DNA from: Myxococcus xanthus
Lineage (GTDB): Bacteria > Myxococcota > Myxococcia > Myxococcales > Myxococcaceae
Length of the DNA stretch: 53,362 nucleotides
Assembly: GCF_013116825.1 (NCBI RefSeq)
Contig: NZ_JABFNS010000054.1
Span: forward strand, 1 to 53,362
Direction: 5' to 3'
This document shows positions 7,938 through 17,714 of this stretch, in pieces. Numbering within the stretch: the stretch's first letter is position 1; the number at the start of each line of letters is the position of its first letter. Below the pieces are notes generated by a model, which was not told the origin of the DNA, searched no databases, and saw nothing but the letters and a program-made list of their open reading frames with translations. Made by a program: the position numbers and the translations under genes.

Positions 7938-9548
7938 ATGACGAAGAAGACAGCGCTGGCCCGGCGTGAGGCTCTGCTCGCGTTGGCCGCGGTCCTTGCC
8001 AGCGGATGCGCCACGAGCGCCCCCTCCCCCACGCCAGCACCGCCTTCCGGCACGGTGCGCCTGACGCTCCTTCACCTGGCGGACGTCTACCAGGTCCAGG
8101 CCGTCGAGGAAGGAAGGGGGGGCATGGCCCGCGCCGCCACGCTGCGCAAGCAGGTGCTTCGCGAGAGCCCCCACGTCCTGACGCTGATGGGGGGCGACAC
8201 GCTGTCTCCGTCCGTGGAGTCGCTGGTGGAGGTGGACGGCAAGGCGCTCAAGGGCCGGCACATGGTGGACGCGTGGAATGCGTTCGGCCTGGACTACGCG
8301 GTGCTGGGCAACCACGAGTTCGACTTCGGCGACGAGGTCCTGCGTGAGCGCATCCGCGAGTCCCGCTTCACGTGGCTCGGGGCCAACGTGCAGGACGCGA
8401 AGTCCGGGGGCCTCTTCGCGGGGGTCCAGGCCTCCGCGATTCGGGAGTTGGGCGGCATCAAGCTGGGCCTCTTCGGCGTGGTGCTCCAGGAGACGAAGGC
8501 CACCACGAAGGCCGGCAAGGACACACACTTCGGGGACGTCTGCGAGGCGGCCCGGGGCGCGGTGGCGAAGCTGCGCGAGTCCGGCGCCCAGGTGGTGGTG
8601 GCCCTCACCCACCTGACGGCGGACCAGGACCGGGCGCTCACCCGCTGCGTCAAGGTGGACGCGGTGCTCGGGGGGCATGACCACGAGGCGCTGGAGGACC
8701 GCAGCACGGGCACGCCCATCTTCAAGGTGGCGGCGGACGCGGTGGACCTGGGCCGGCTCACGCTGGACGTGGACGCGGCGACGGCCACGGTGCGCCAGGT
8801 GACGTGGCAGACGATGCCGGTGACGCGGCAGGTGCCGGAGGACGCGGCCTTCAACGCGGCCATGCAGCCCTATGCCGCGCTGTTCAACCAGCTGTCCGAG
8901 CACGTGGGCCGCTCCCCCGTGCCCCTGGAGGCGCGGGCCGCGCTGGTGCGCACCCAGGAGACGAACCTGGGCTCGTTCGTCGCGGATGCGTTCCGCGCGG
9001 CGGCCAGGGCTGATGTGGCGCTGGTCAACGCCGGGGCGCTGCGCGCGGACGCGGTGCTGCCCGCGGGTGGTGTCACCCGGCGGGACTTGCACGCCATCCT
9101 TCCATACGCGGATGAGCTGGTGGTGCTGGAGGTGAAGGGGGACACGCTGCGCGCGGCGCTGGAGAACGGCGTCAGCCTCAGCCGCGAGGACTCACGGCCG
9201 GGCCGCTTTCCGCAGGTGTCCGGGTTGGAGTTCACCTTCGATTCGGACCGGCCCGCCGGACAGCGGGTGCTGGGCGTGACGGTGGGCGGCAGGCCGTTGG
9301 ACAAGGCGGCCACGTACCGGCTGGCGACGCTGAGCTTCCTCGCCAGCGGCAAGGACGGCTACGACATGCTGCGGAACCAGCCGTCCACGCCGGCCCGGGT
9401 GACGGGTAACTCGCCCCTGGACGTGCTGGCGGAGGCGTTCCGCACTGGCAGGCCGTCGCCGCACGCCCAGGCGGATGGCCGTATCTCCCGGCTCGGTACG
9501 GGCGCCCTGGCGCCCGACGCGCGTCAGCCGCCCGCGCCGCTGAAGTAG
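7938..9548 (+). CDS. UshA/CpdB-type 5'-nucleotidase-like lipoprotein
   Basis: This 536-residue protein starts with a twin-Arg-like stretch (LARREALLA), a hydrophobic run and a lipobox ASGC (Cys24), so it is probably a periplasmic or outer-membrane lipoprotein. The calcineurin-like metallophosphatase domain shows MGGDTLSPS, LGNHEFDFG, ALTHL and GGHDHE. The C-terminal nucleotide-binding domain (about 345-500) has TNLGSFVADAFR, NAGALRAD and a YDML motif. The usual first metal motif (N-D-x-H-G) is replaced by LADVYQ: Asp kept, the following His replaced by Tyr. Hydrolysis of nucleotides or sugar-nucleotides outside the cytoplasm is expected, if the variant site works. Its last 424 bases lie in a tandem duplication, so a partial second copy follows. 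Confidence 0.87.
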   Translation: MTKKTALARREALLALAAVLASGCATSAPSPTPAPPSGTVRLTLLHLADVYQVQAVEEGRGGMARAATLRKQVLRESPHVLTLMGGDTLSPSVESLVEVDGKALKGRHMVDAWNAFGLDYAVLGNHEFDFGDEVLRERIRESRFTWLGANVQDAKSGGLFAGVQASAIRELGGIKLGLFGVVLQETKATTKAGKDTHFGDVCEAARGAVAKLRESGAQVVVALTHLTADQDRALTRCVKVDAVLGGHDHEALEDRSTGTPIFKVAADAVDLGRLTLDVDAATATVRQVTWQTMPVTRQVPEDAAFNAAMQPYAALFNQLSEHVGRSPVPLEARAALVRTQETNLGSFVADAFRAAARADVALVNAGALRADAVLPAGGVTRRDLHAILPYADELVVLEVKGDTLRAALENGVSLSREDSRPGRFPQVSGLEFTFDSDRPAGQRVLGVTVGGRPLDKAATYRLATLSFLASGKDGYDMLRNQPSTPARVTGNSPLDVLAEAFRTGRPSPHAQADGRISRLGTGALAPDARQPPAPLK

Positions 9549-10156
9549 GACGGGGCGCGGCGCTCAAGGCGCCGTCCAGCCTCGCACGCGATACACCACA
9601 CGCCCCGCCAGCTCGCGCAGGGCGTCGGTGCTCAGGTTGAGCTGGAGGTGAAGGGGGACACGCTGCGCGCGGCGCTGGAGAACGGCGTCAGCCTCAGCCG
9701 CGAGGACTCACGGCCGGGCCGCTTTCCGCAGGTGTCCGGGTTGGAGTTCACCTTCGATTCGGACCGGCCCGCCGGACAGCGGGTGCTGGGCGTGACGGTG
9801 GGCGGCAGGCCGTTGGACAAGGCGGCCACGTACCGGCTGGCGACGCTGAGCTTCCTCGCCAGCGGCAAGGACGGCTACGACATGCTGCGGAACCAGCCGT
9901 CCACGCCGGCCCGGGTGACGGGTAACTCGCCCCTGGACGTGCTGGCGGAGGCGTTCCGCACTGGCAGGCCGTCGCCGCACGCCCAGGCGGATGGCCGTAT
10001 CTCCCGGCTCGGTACGGGCGCCCTGGCGCCCGACGCGCGTCAGCCGCCCGCGCCGCTGAAGTAGGACGGGGCGCGGCGCTCAAGGCGCCGTCCAGCCTCG
10101 CACGCGATACACCACACGCCCCGCCAGCTCGCGCAGGGCGTCGGTGCTCAGGTTGA
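9125..10156. repeat. 516-bp perfect tandem duplication (9125-9640 and 9641-10156)
   Basis: Positions 9125-9640 are repeated head to tail at 9641-10156 with no difference that I can find. Each unit contains the last 424 bases of the nucleotidase gene, the intergenic hairpin CGGCGC-TCAAG-GCGCCG and the last 77 bases of the convergent YdcF-like gene. The left edge is ...TGGT|GCTGGAGG and the right edge GGTTGA|GGGC, with one base of shared G at the boundary, so no long homology drove it. Because 516 is 3 x 172, the repeat would not change frame. Both full genes remain intact. Confidence 0.95.
9641..10064 (+). pseudogene. duplicated 3' fragment of the 5'-nucleotidase gene
   Basis: This is the second copy of the nucleotidase C-terminal end, about 140 codons starting inside the nucleotide-binding domain (LEVKGDTLRAALENG onward) and ending at the same TAG. 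It has no signal peptide, no metal site and no ribosome site of its own; a GTG at 9648 could open a frame but an exported function is impossible. It should be read as a by-product of the 516-bp duplication. The reciprocal scrap, 77 bases of the YdcF-like 3' end, lies on the minus strand at 9564-9640. Confidence 0.85.
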
Positions 10157-10856
10157 GGGCCCCAGACCTCGGCAGCCAGCTCATGCGCCGCAGCGGCGTG
10201 TTCGACGCCCGCGAGTCCACCGGCAACAGGTCCGGACGCAGCCCCACCGCCGCGAAGCAACCCGCGGCGCGCGGCATGTGCGCGGCGCTCGTCACCAGCA
10301 GCAGGGACTTCCACCCTCGCTCCTGGATGATGCGCGCGGACTCCACCGCGTTCTCCCGTGTATTGCGGCTGCGCCCTTCCGTGACGATGCGCTCCCGCGG
10401 AATCCCCCACTGCTGGAGCTGCCGGAGCAGCACGTCCGCCTCCACCACCGCCTCGGGCCTCGGGTCCAGCGAACCGCCAGAGATGAGCACCTGCCGAGCC
10501 CGGCCCTCGCGCAGCAGTTCGAAGCCCCGCAGGACCCGCTCCGCCGCCGCGTTGTACTCCGGTACGCCGGTGCGCTCCGTGGCGGCAGGATCCAACCCGC
10601 CCCCCAGGACGATGACGGCGTCATACGTGGCCCCCGGCTGGAAGGACCGCACCGCCCCCGCCTCCGTCGCCCGCATCAGCCCCATGGCCACCGGCTCGAT
10701 GGAGAAGGCGTACAGCACCACCCCGCCCAGCACACTCAGCACCCGCGACAGCCGCTCACGTCGCCGCCGCAGCCCCCAGGCCGACAGCCACAGCAGCAGC
10801 GCCCAGGAGAGCGGCGCCAGCAGCAGGTCCAGCACCTTCGACAGGAAGAGGAACAC
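10080..10856 (-). CDS. YdcF/SanA/ElyC-family (DUF218) membrane protein
   Basis: This 258-residue protein starts with two hydrophobic segments (about residues 6-26 and 40-58) followed by the DUF218 domain. Typical marks are YDAVIVLGGGLD, AERVLRGFELLREGRA, VLISGG, EGRSRNTRENA and LLVTSAAHMPRA. Relatives act in envelope biogenesis (ElyC in undecaprenyl-phosphate metabolism, SanA in barrier function); the biochemical activity is not settled, so only an envelope role is suggested. The start is a GTG. It begins 15 bases after the nadK stop on the same strand, so nadK-ydcF may be one transcript. Its last 77 bases are duplicated in the repeat but the gene is complete. Confidence 0.85.
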   Translation of the reverse strand: MFLFLSKVLDLLLAPLSWALLLWLSAWGLRRRRERLSRVLSVLGGVVLYAFSIEPVAMGLMRATEAGAVRSFQPGATYDAVIVLGGGLDPAATERTGVPEYNAAAERVLRGFELLREGRARQVLISGGSLDPRPEAVVEADVLLRQLQQWGIPRERIVTEGRSRNTRENAVESARIIQERGWKSLLLVTSAAHMPRAAGCFAAVGLRPDLLPVDSRASNTPLRRMSWLPRSGALNLSTDALRELAGRVVYRVRGWTAP

Positions 10857-10871
10857 GGCGCGCGGCGCCCT

Positions 10872-11717
10872 TCAGCGCTCGCCCCAGTGGAGCTTCTGCC
10901 GGAGGATGGAGAAGTAGGCCACCTTCGGGTTGCGCACCAGGTTCACCCGGTTGGGCGAGCGCTCCACCTCGATGCAGTCCCCCCCCTGGAGCCCGTGGCC
11001 CGTCTGCCCGTCGATGGTCAGGTACGTGTCCGCCGTCTCACTGCGCAGCGTCACCCGGATGGTCCGGTCCGCCGGCACGACGATGGAGCGCTGCGTGAGG
11101 GCGTGCGAACAGATGGGCGACAGCACCGTGCAGTCCACCGACGGGTGGACGATGGGCCCACCCGCCGACAGCGAGTACGCCGTGGAGCCGGTGGGCGTGG
11201 CCAGGATGACGCCGTCCGACTTGTAGGTGGTGATGGGCACCCCGTCGATGGACGTCTCGTGGTCGGCGATGCGCGCCAGCGCGCCCTTGTTGATGACCAC
11301 GTCGTTGAGGACCTCGTCCTCGATGAGCACCCTGCCCCCGCGCAGCAGGCGGCAGGTCAGCTTCATCCGGGAGTCCACCTGGAAGCGCCCCGCGAGCACC
11401 TGCTCCAGCATGGGGTACAGCTCTTCCACCGGGACTTCCGTCATGAAGCCCAGGCTGCCCAGGTTGACGCCCAGAATCGGGACCCCGCGGCCACCGAGCA
11501 GGCGCGCCGCGTAGATGAGCGTGCCGTCACCGCCCAGCACCACCATCAGGTCCGCACGGGTCACCAGCTCCCGGTCATCCACCCGCGGCCAGCCCAGCTC
11601 ATGGGCCAGCGTGCGGTCCGCCAGCACCGACAGGTGGGGGTACCGCTCACGGATTTGAGCCGCGAGCGCTACCGCCTCGGGCTTGTCCCTCTTCGCGACG
11701 ATTGCCAGGGTCTGCAC
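10872..11717 (-). CDS. nadK: NAD kinase
   Basis: This 281-residue cytoplasmic enzyme should phosphorylate NAD to NADP. It carries the GGDGT motif (residues 62-66), LGVNLGSLGFMTE, the LNDVVINKG segment and the YKSDGVILATPTGSTAYSLS active-site region. I chose the GTG at 11717, which gives a family-length protein starting MQTLAIVAKR after a GGCGGGG stretch; a longer frame upstream adds 24 residues (SAGGHPGVSH...) without family likeness. It is transcribed toward the YdcF-like gene 15 bases away and is separated by 75 bases from the upstream regulator gene on the same strand. Nothing abnormal is seen. Confidence 0.94.
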   Translation of the reverse strand: MQTLAIVAKRDKPEAVALAAQIRERYPHLSVLADRTLAHELGWPRVDDRELVTRADLMVVLGGDGTLIYAARLLGGRGVPILGVNLGSLGFMTEVPVEELYPMLEQVLAGRFQVDSRMKLTCRLLRGGRVLIEDEVLNDVVINKGALARIADHETSIDGVPITTYKSDGVILATPTGSTAYSLSAGGPIVHPSVDCTVLSPICSHALTQRSIVVPADRTIRVTLRSETADTYLTIDGQTGHGLQGGDCIEVERSPNRVNLVRNPKVAYFSILRQKLHWGER

Positions 11718-11792
11718 GCAACCCCGCCTTGTAGTCCAGGAGGGCCCCGGGCGCGCATGGGAAACGCCCGGGTGCCCGCCGGCTGACATACA

Positions 11793-13246
<1,454 letters not shown>

Positions 13247-13250
<4 letters not shown>

Positions 13251-14830
13251 GGCAACCTCTCGAGCTGCAGGGGGATGGGCAGAAAAACGGTGAAGCAGGA
13301 GCCTTCGCCGACCTGGGTGTCCACGTGGAAGCTGCCCCCGTGGTCCTGGACGATGCGGTAGGCAATGGAGAGCCCCAGGCCGGTGCCTTCACCCGGGGCC
13401 TTGGTGGTGAACGACGGCTCGAAGATGCGAGGCAGGTACTTCTCCTCGATACCCGTGCCGGTGTCCGTCACCGCGAAGAAGCAGCGGTCGCCTTCGCGAC
13501 CCGTCACCAGCTTCAGCTTGCCCTCACGCGTGGGCAGCGACTGGAGACCGTTCTGCAGCAGGTTGAGCACCACCTGCGCGAGCTGGCCGGGGTCGCCGTA
13601 CACCTTGGGCAGGTCATCCGCGAGCCCCAGCGTCAGCTCCACCGTGGGCATGGACTTGAGCTGCGCGCGGAACAGCACCGCCGCGTCCTCCACGCACTTG
13701 GACAAGTCGAAGGGCCGCCGGTCCTCCACGCGGCTGTGGCGGCTGAACTTGAGGAGGCTCTCCACGATGCGCTTGCAGCGCAGCGCGCTCTCCTCGATGA
13801 GGCCCAGCGACTCCAGGTCCGCCTCGCTGCGGCCCGCGTCGCGCGACATCAACTGCGCGAAGGCGAGGATGCCGCCCAGCGGGTTGTTGATTTCGTGCGC
13901 CACCCCGCCGGCGAGCTGGCCCACCGCGGCCATCTTCTCCGTCTCGATGAGCCGCCGCGTCATCGACTGCTCCTCGGTGACGTCCCGGTAGGTGCAGACG
14001 ACGCGCTCATCCCCCGCCATGGGGTAGGCGGCCACCACGAAGGTGCGACCGCCCTGGCGGACCTCACCGCGCGCGCCCTTGCCGCTCTCCACCGCCGCCG
14101 GCAGCGGGCAGCCCGTGCACGGCTCGTTGCGGCCGAAGAGGTAGCGGTAGCACGTGGTGTCGGAGGGAATCTCCTCGATGGAGCGCCCCGCCACGTCCGC
14201 GTACGCCAGGTTCGCCCGCCGCACCGCGAAGTCCCGCGCGCGCACCACGCACAGCGGCGTCTCCATGCAGTCGAAGGACAGCTCCCACTCGCGCTTGGCC
14301 TGGCTCAGCATGCGCGTGCGTTGGGCGACGCGCTCCTCCAGGTCCGCGTTGAGCAACTTCAGCTCCGCGTTCTGCGCCTGCGTCACCGTGTAGAGCCGCT
14401 CGTTCTCCGCCTGGAGCGCGTACTGCTCGAAGGCGCTCTTCACCGTCAACACCAGGTGGCTGTCGTTCCAGGGCTTGGAGATGAAGCGGAAGATCTCCGA
14501 CCGGTTGATGGCCTCTTCGATGGCCTGCTGGTCCGCCTGACCCGTCAGCATGATGCGCTGGGCCCGCGGCGCCTGCTGCTTCACCCGGGTAAGGAAATCG
14601 ACGCCATTCATCCCCGGCATGCGGAAATCGGAGATGACCACCTCGGGGTGGAAGGCCTCCACCGCCCGCAGGCCCTGCTCGGCATCCGTCGCCGTCTCGA
14701 TGTCCCAGTCGCCGCGGCGCAGCACCCGGCGGATGGACTTGAGGATGTTCTCCTCGTCATCCACCAGGAGCAGCCGCCCGCGTGGCGATTCGGCCTGCTG
14801 ACCGTGGACATATGCGGCTTGAGAACCCAT
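13247..14830 (-). CDS. receiver-PAS hybrid sensor histidine kinase (cytoplasmic)
   Basis: This 527-residue protein has no membrane segment. Domains in order: receiver (18-130, Asp68 in VVISDFRMPG, Lys119), coiled coil (about 140-182), PAS (about 183-288), HisKA with phospho-His312 in VAHEINNPLGG, HATPase with DTGTG (456-460) and GTGLGLS (482-488). The receiver-first layout is that of RpfG/PleD-like input, where another kinase feeds in. The PAS domain carries Cys227, Cys238 and Cys241 (C-x10-C-x2-C), a metal- or redox-type pattern. It overlaps its response regulator by four bases. Its promoter is visible about 110 bases upstream. Signal unknown; kinase assignment certain. Confidence 0.94.
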
Positions 14831-14944
14831 GAATTGTTTCCGCCCCTAGACAAATGCAATGGCCCTGCCAGCAGAAACTCCCTGCCCAACAGTCTGGAAT
14901 CACGGGCCTTGACATTTCCATGGCGCGAAAAAACACAGGGTCCA

Positions 14945-14973
14945 ATTAGACCCATCCCCATCAAATGGGTCAA
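14945..14973 (-). promoter_or_regulatory. sigma-70-like promoter with palindrome between -35 and -10
   Basis: Read on the minus strand, TTGACC (14968-14973) and TCTAAT (14945-14950) are separated by exactly 17 bases. The spacer is enclosed by the inverted repeat GACCCAT...ATGGGTC (14949-14955 and 14965-14971), a good size for a repressor or activator dimer. It would drive the histidine kinase and response regulator, with a leader of roughly 105 bases. The elements are visible; use is inference. Confidence 0.55.
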
Positions 14974-14980
14974 TACGGAC

Positions 14981-14999
14981 CCCGGGTCTTTGACCCGGG
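14981..14999 (-). terminator. hairpin after the GGDEF gene
   Basis: CCCGGGTC (14981-14988) and GACCCGGG (14992-14999) form a perfect 8-bp stem with a three-base loop, directly after the stop of the GGDEF gene (minus strand). No U-tract follows. It separates that gene from the histidine-kinase promoter downstream. Confidence 0.5.
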
Positions 15000-15935
15000 C
15001 TAGGTTCCGAGCGGACCGACCGGGAGCTGGGGATGTAGGCAGATGCGATCCCTGCCGTCCCGTTTGGCCTGATAGAGGGCCTCGTCGGCCGTCAGGAGCA
15101 GCTGCTCCGGGGTGAGGACGGTGCGGTGGGGGAAGCTGGAAACCCCCAATGACGCGGTGACTTGCAGGCTGTCCGACACCTCCAGCCGCAGGGCGCGCAG
15201 CTCGCGGCGGACGCGCTCGGCGACGGTGAGCGCCCCGGTGAGGTGGGTGCGGGGCAGCAGCACCGCGAACTCCTCGCCGCCATAGCGGGCCACCAGGTCC
15301 GTCTCGCGCACGCCCCGGGTGAGCGCGGCGGCCACCTCGCGCAGCACGCCGTCGCCCGCGGAGTGGCCGTACTTGTCGTTGATTTCCTTGAAGTAATCCA
15401 AGTCCAGCAGGATGAGCGACAGGGAGTCGTCATAACGCTGGGCACGGCGGAACTCCTCCCTCAGCCGCTCCTGGAAATGCCGGTGGTTGTGGAGGCCCGT
15501 GAGGCCGTCCGTCGACGACAGCCGCTGGAGCTCGCTCACCTGGGCGGCGAGCGACTCCATCCGAGCCTGTACGGCCAGGGCGCGATGCACCCGGGCCACC
15601 AGCTCATCCGGCGACCATGGGTCCAAAACGACCTCGGCACCTCGGCGCAGGGCCTCCAGCCAGAGGCCCCTGGGTTCGGGTGGCGCCACGAGCACCACGG
15701 GGGGCCCCACTGGGCCTTCCTCGGGCATCAGGCGTTCGAGCGACCCCACGCTGGCCTGGGCGTCCTCGCCCGGGCAGAGCACCACCAGCGATACCTCCCG
15801 CGCCAACCTCGGCACCTCCGGGCCGTGGGCGGTGATTCGGAGGGCGAAATCCTCCGGGCCCAGCGCACGGGCCAACCGAGGCAACGTCGACTGCGAGTCG
15901 TCCACTACCAGCAGGGTGAAGGGCCTGGAGTTCAC
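15000..15935 (-). CDS. diguanylate cyclase with degenerate receiver domain
   Basis: This 311-residue cytoplasmic protein should make cyclic di-GMP from two GTP. The C-terminal GGDEF domain (about 140-300) starts DGLTGLHNHRHF and has the active motif GGEEF (219-223), preceded by the inhibitory-site pattern RETD (210-213) at the standard five-residue distance, so product inhibition is expected. The N-terminal receiver-like domain (7-120) keeps the acidic pair VDD but has Cys54 where the phospho-acceptor Asp should be, so phosphorylation is unlikely. The GTG at 15935 follows GGGGAC; an upstream GTG at 15962 is less well placed. It is divergent from a GT2 glycosyltransferase, a plausible polysaccharide partner, but this is only proximity. 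Confidence 0.92.
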   Translation of the reverse strand: MNSRPFTLLVVDDSQSTLPRLARALGPEDFALRITAHGPEVPRLAREVSLVVLCPGEDAQASVGSLERLMPEEGPVGPPVVLVAPPEPRGLWLEALRRGAEVVLDPWSPDELVARVHRALAVQARMESLAAQVSELQRLSSTDGLTGLHNHRHFQERLREEFRRAQRYDDSLSLILLDLDYFKEINDKYGHSAGDGVLREVAAALTRGVRETDLVARYGGEEFAVLLPRTHLTGALTVAERVRRELRALRLEVSDSLQVTASLGVSSFPHRTVLTPEQLLLTADEALYQAKRDGRDRICLHPQLPVGPLGT

Positions 15936-16066
15936 AGTGTCCCCGCAAAATGGTGATTTCACGGTACCATAGGCGTGCGACGATATGCGACCCCTGCAAT
16001 TGGATAAAAACCGGATTCTCTGCTAGCGAGCCGCCAACTTCGCAGGTCCGCCCGCCGAGGTCGCTC

Positions 16067-16858
16067 GTGGCCCAATACCCAAGCATCAGCCTGTTCTTCC
16101 CCGCATGGAATGAAGAGGACTACGTCGAGCGCGCCGTCAGCCGGGCGCTGGAGGTCCTCCCTGCCCTGACGGACGACTTCGAAATCATCGTCGTCAACGA
16201 CGCATCCACGGACCGCACCCGTGAGGTCTGTGAGGCGCTGGCCCTGAAGGTTCCCCAACTGCGTGTCATCCACCACCCCGTGAATCTGAAGCTGGGTGGC
16301 GCCATGCGCACCGGGCTGGCGGCCTCGACGAAGGACATCGTCGTGTACTCCGATGTGGACCTGCCCTGGGACATGCGCGAGCTGGAGCGGGCGCTGCACC
16401 TGATGTCGTACCTGGAGGCGGACATGATTTGCGCCTTCCGGTTCGACCGCACGAGCGAGGGCCCCAAGCGCATCATCTACTCGTTCGTCTACAACATGCT
16501 CATCCGGTCGCTGTTCGACATCCAGATCAAGGACGTCAACTTCAGCTTCAAGGTGATGCACCGCCGCGTGCTGGAGTCCATGGAGCTGCACAGCCAGGGC
16601 TCGTTCATCGACGCGGAGCTCGTGGTGAAGGCCATCCGCCAGGGCTTCCGCGTGTTCCAGATGGGCGTGGACTACTTCCCACGCACGCGCGGCGTGTCCA
16701 CGCTGGCCTCGCCCTCCGTCATCACGAAGATGGTGCGGGAGCTGGTGAAGCTCTATCCGAAGATGCGCGCGCCGCAGCCGCCAGTGCACCCGGTGCGCTT
16801 GCCGCCTTCCGTCCAGCAGCTCCACGCGGTGCCGCCGGGCCGCACGGCGCGAGGCTGA
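16067..16858 (+). CDS. family 2 glycosyltransferase
   Basis: This 263-residue protein is a GT2 enzyme of the polyprenyl-phosphate-sugar type. Near the N-terminus are LFFPAWNEEDYVERAVSRAL and VVNDASTDRT, then the metal-binding SDVD (Asp96, Asp98). It lacks C-terminal membrane helices, so it may be a soluble or peripheral enzyme charging a lipid carrier, or an undecaprenyl/dolichyl-phosphate mannose synthase-like protein. The GTG at 16067 follows GAGG at good distance and gives the expected beta-strand start; an upstream extension of 39 codons has no family likeness. It is 7 bases ahead of a ChbG-like deacetylase, and a PIG-V-like transferase lies nearby: a small glycan group. Confidence 0.88.
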   Translation: MAQYPSISLFFPAWNEEDYVERAVSRALEVLPALTDDFEIIVVNDASTDRTREVCEALALKVPQLRVIHHPVNLKLGGAMRTGLAASTKDIVVYSDVDLPWDMRELERALHLMSYLEADMICAFRFDRTSEGPKRIIYSFVYNMLIRSLFDIQIKDVNFSFKVMHRRVLESMELHSQGSFIDAELVVKAIRQGFRVFQMGVDYFPRTRGVSTLASPSVITKMVRELVKLYPKMRAPQPPVHPVRLPPSVQQLHAVPPGRTARG

Positions 16859-16865
16859 GCCCCGC

Positions 16866-17714
16866 ATGACGCGCCCCCTCACGCGCCTGGTGGTGAACGC
16901 GGACGACCTGGGGCTCCACGCCTCGCTGGACGCGGGCATCCTCCGCGCACACCGTGACGGCATCGTCACCAGCGCCACGCTGCTGGCCACGGGCCCCACC
17001 GCGCCTGAGGCCGCCGCTCGCGCGAAGGAGGCACGGCTCGCGGTGGGCCTCCACCTGGCGCTCTCCACTCGGTTGCCTCCCGCGGCGCCCGCGCACGAGG
17101 TGCCCACCGTGGCACCGGAGGGACGGCTGCGTGGCAGCTGGGCCGACTTCGCCCGCGCTTGGCTCACTGGCCAGGTTCGCCGGGACGAGCTGGCGCGCGA
17201 GCTCTCCGCGCAGCTTCAGCGGGCCCGCGCCTTGGGCGTGACGGTGGACCACCTGGACGGGCACCAGCACCTGCACCTGCTGCCCGGTGTACGCCCCCTG
17301 GTGGAGTCCCTGGCCGCGCGCGAAGGGCTCCCCCTGCGCTGGCCGGACGCCCTCCCCCGCGCTCGCTGGCTGAAGGCGCCGGGCCCCGCGCTGAAGGCCA
17401 CGGTGCTGGCCGTGCTCGCGCGCGCCGCGCCTCGGGCCCCCAAGGGCGTGCGCCGGGTGAGCGCGGGCGGCGTCTTCGAAGCGGGGATGCTGGACGAGGC
17501 CGCCCTGCTCGCGGTGGTGGACGCGCTGCCCGCGGGCGACTTCGAGCTGGGCTGTCACCCGGGTGAAGGCACGCCGCACGTCCCCGAGGACCCGACGTGG
17601 CGCTACGGCTGGCAGACGGAGCTGGCTGCACTGACCAGCACGCGCGTGAAGGCGCGGCTACATGAGCGCGGCATCGAGCTTCACAGCTACGGAACGCTGG
17701 TCTCCGCCACATAG
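16866..17714 (+). CDS. ChbG/HpnK-family (YdjC-like) carbohydrate deacetylase
   Basis: This 282-residue protein shows the metal-binding NADDLG (Asp13, Asp14) at the N-terminus, VGLHLALS, the central DHLDGHQHLHLLP and a C-terminal ELGCHPGEG. These are marks of the YdjC fold shared by chitooligosaccharide deacetylase ChbG and the hopanoid enzyme HpnK. Its place directly behind a GT2 enzyme is typical of lipid-linked or hopanoid glycan modification clusters, so removal of an N-acetyl group from a lipid-linked sugar is the best guess. Its 3' end overlaps the convergent methyltransferase gene by 28 bases. Fold and chemistry likely; substrate inferred. Confidence 0.85.
   Translation: MTRPLTRLVVNADDLGLHASLDAGILRAHRDGIVTSATLLATGPTAPEAAARAKEARLAVGLHLALSTRLPPAAPAHEVPTVAPEGRLRGSWADFARAWLTGQVRRDELARELSAQLQRARALGVTVDHLDGHQHLHLLPGVRPLVESLAAREGLPLRWPDALPRARWLKAPGPALKATVLAVLARAAPRAPKGVRRVSAGGVFEAGMLDEAALLAVVDALPAGDFELGCHPGEGTPHVPEDPTWRYGWQTELAALTSTRVKARLHERGIELHSYGTLVSAT

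Noticed and set aside
5784..9092. A 1102-codon minus-strand frame joining the GH13 gene with sequence antisense to the nucleotidase
   Set aside because: The upstream part is Arg/His/Pro-rich shadow of the plus-strand nucleotidase; the lipoprotein leader with its ribosome site starts the true gene at 7694.
9648..10064. A separate 138-residue protein
   Set aside because: It is the duplicated 3' end of the nucleotidase with no start signals of its own.
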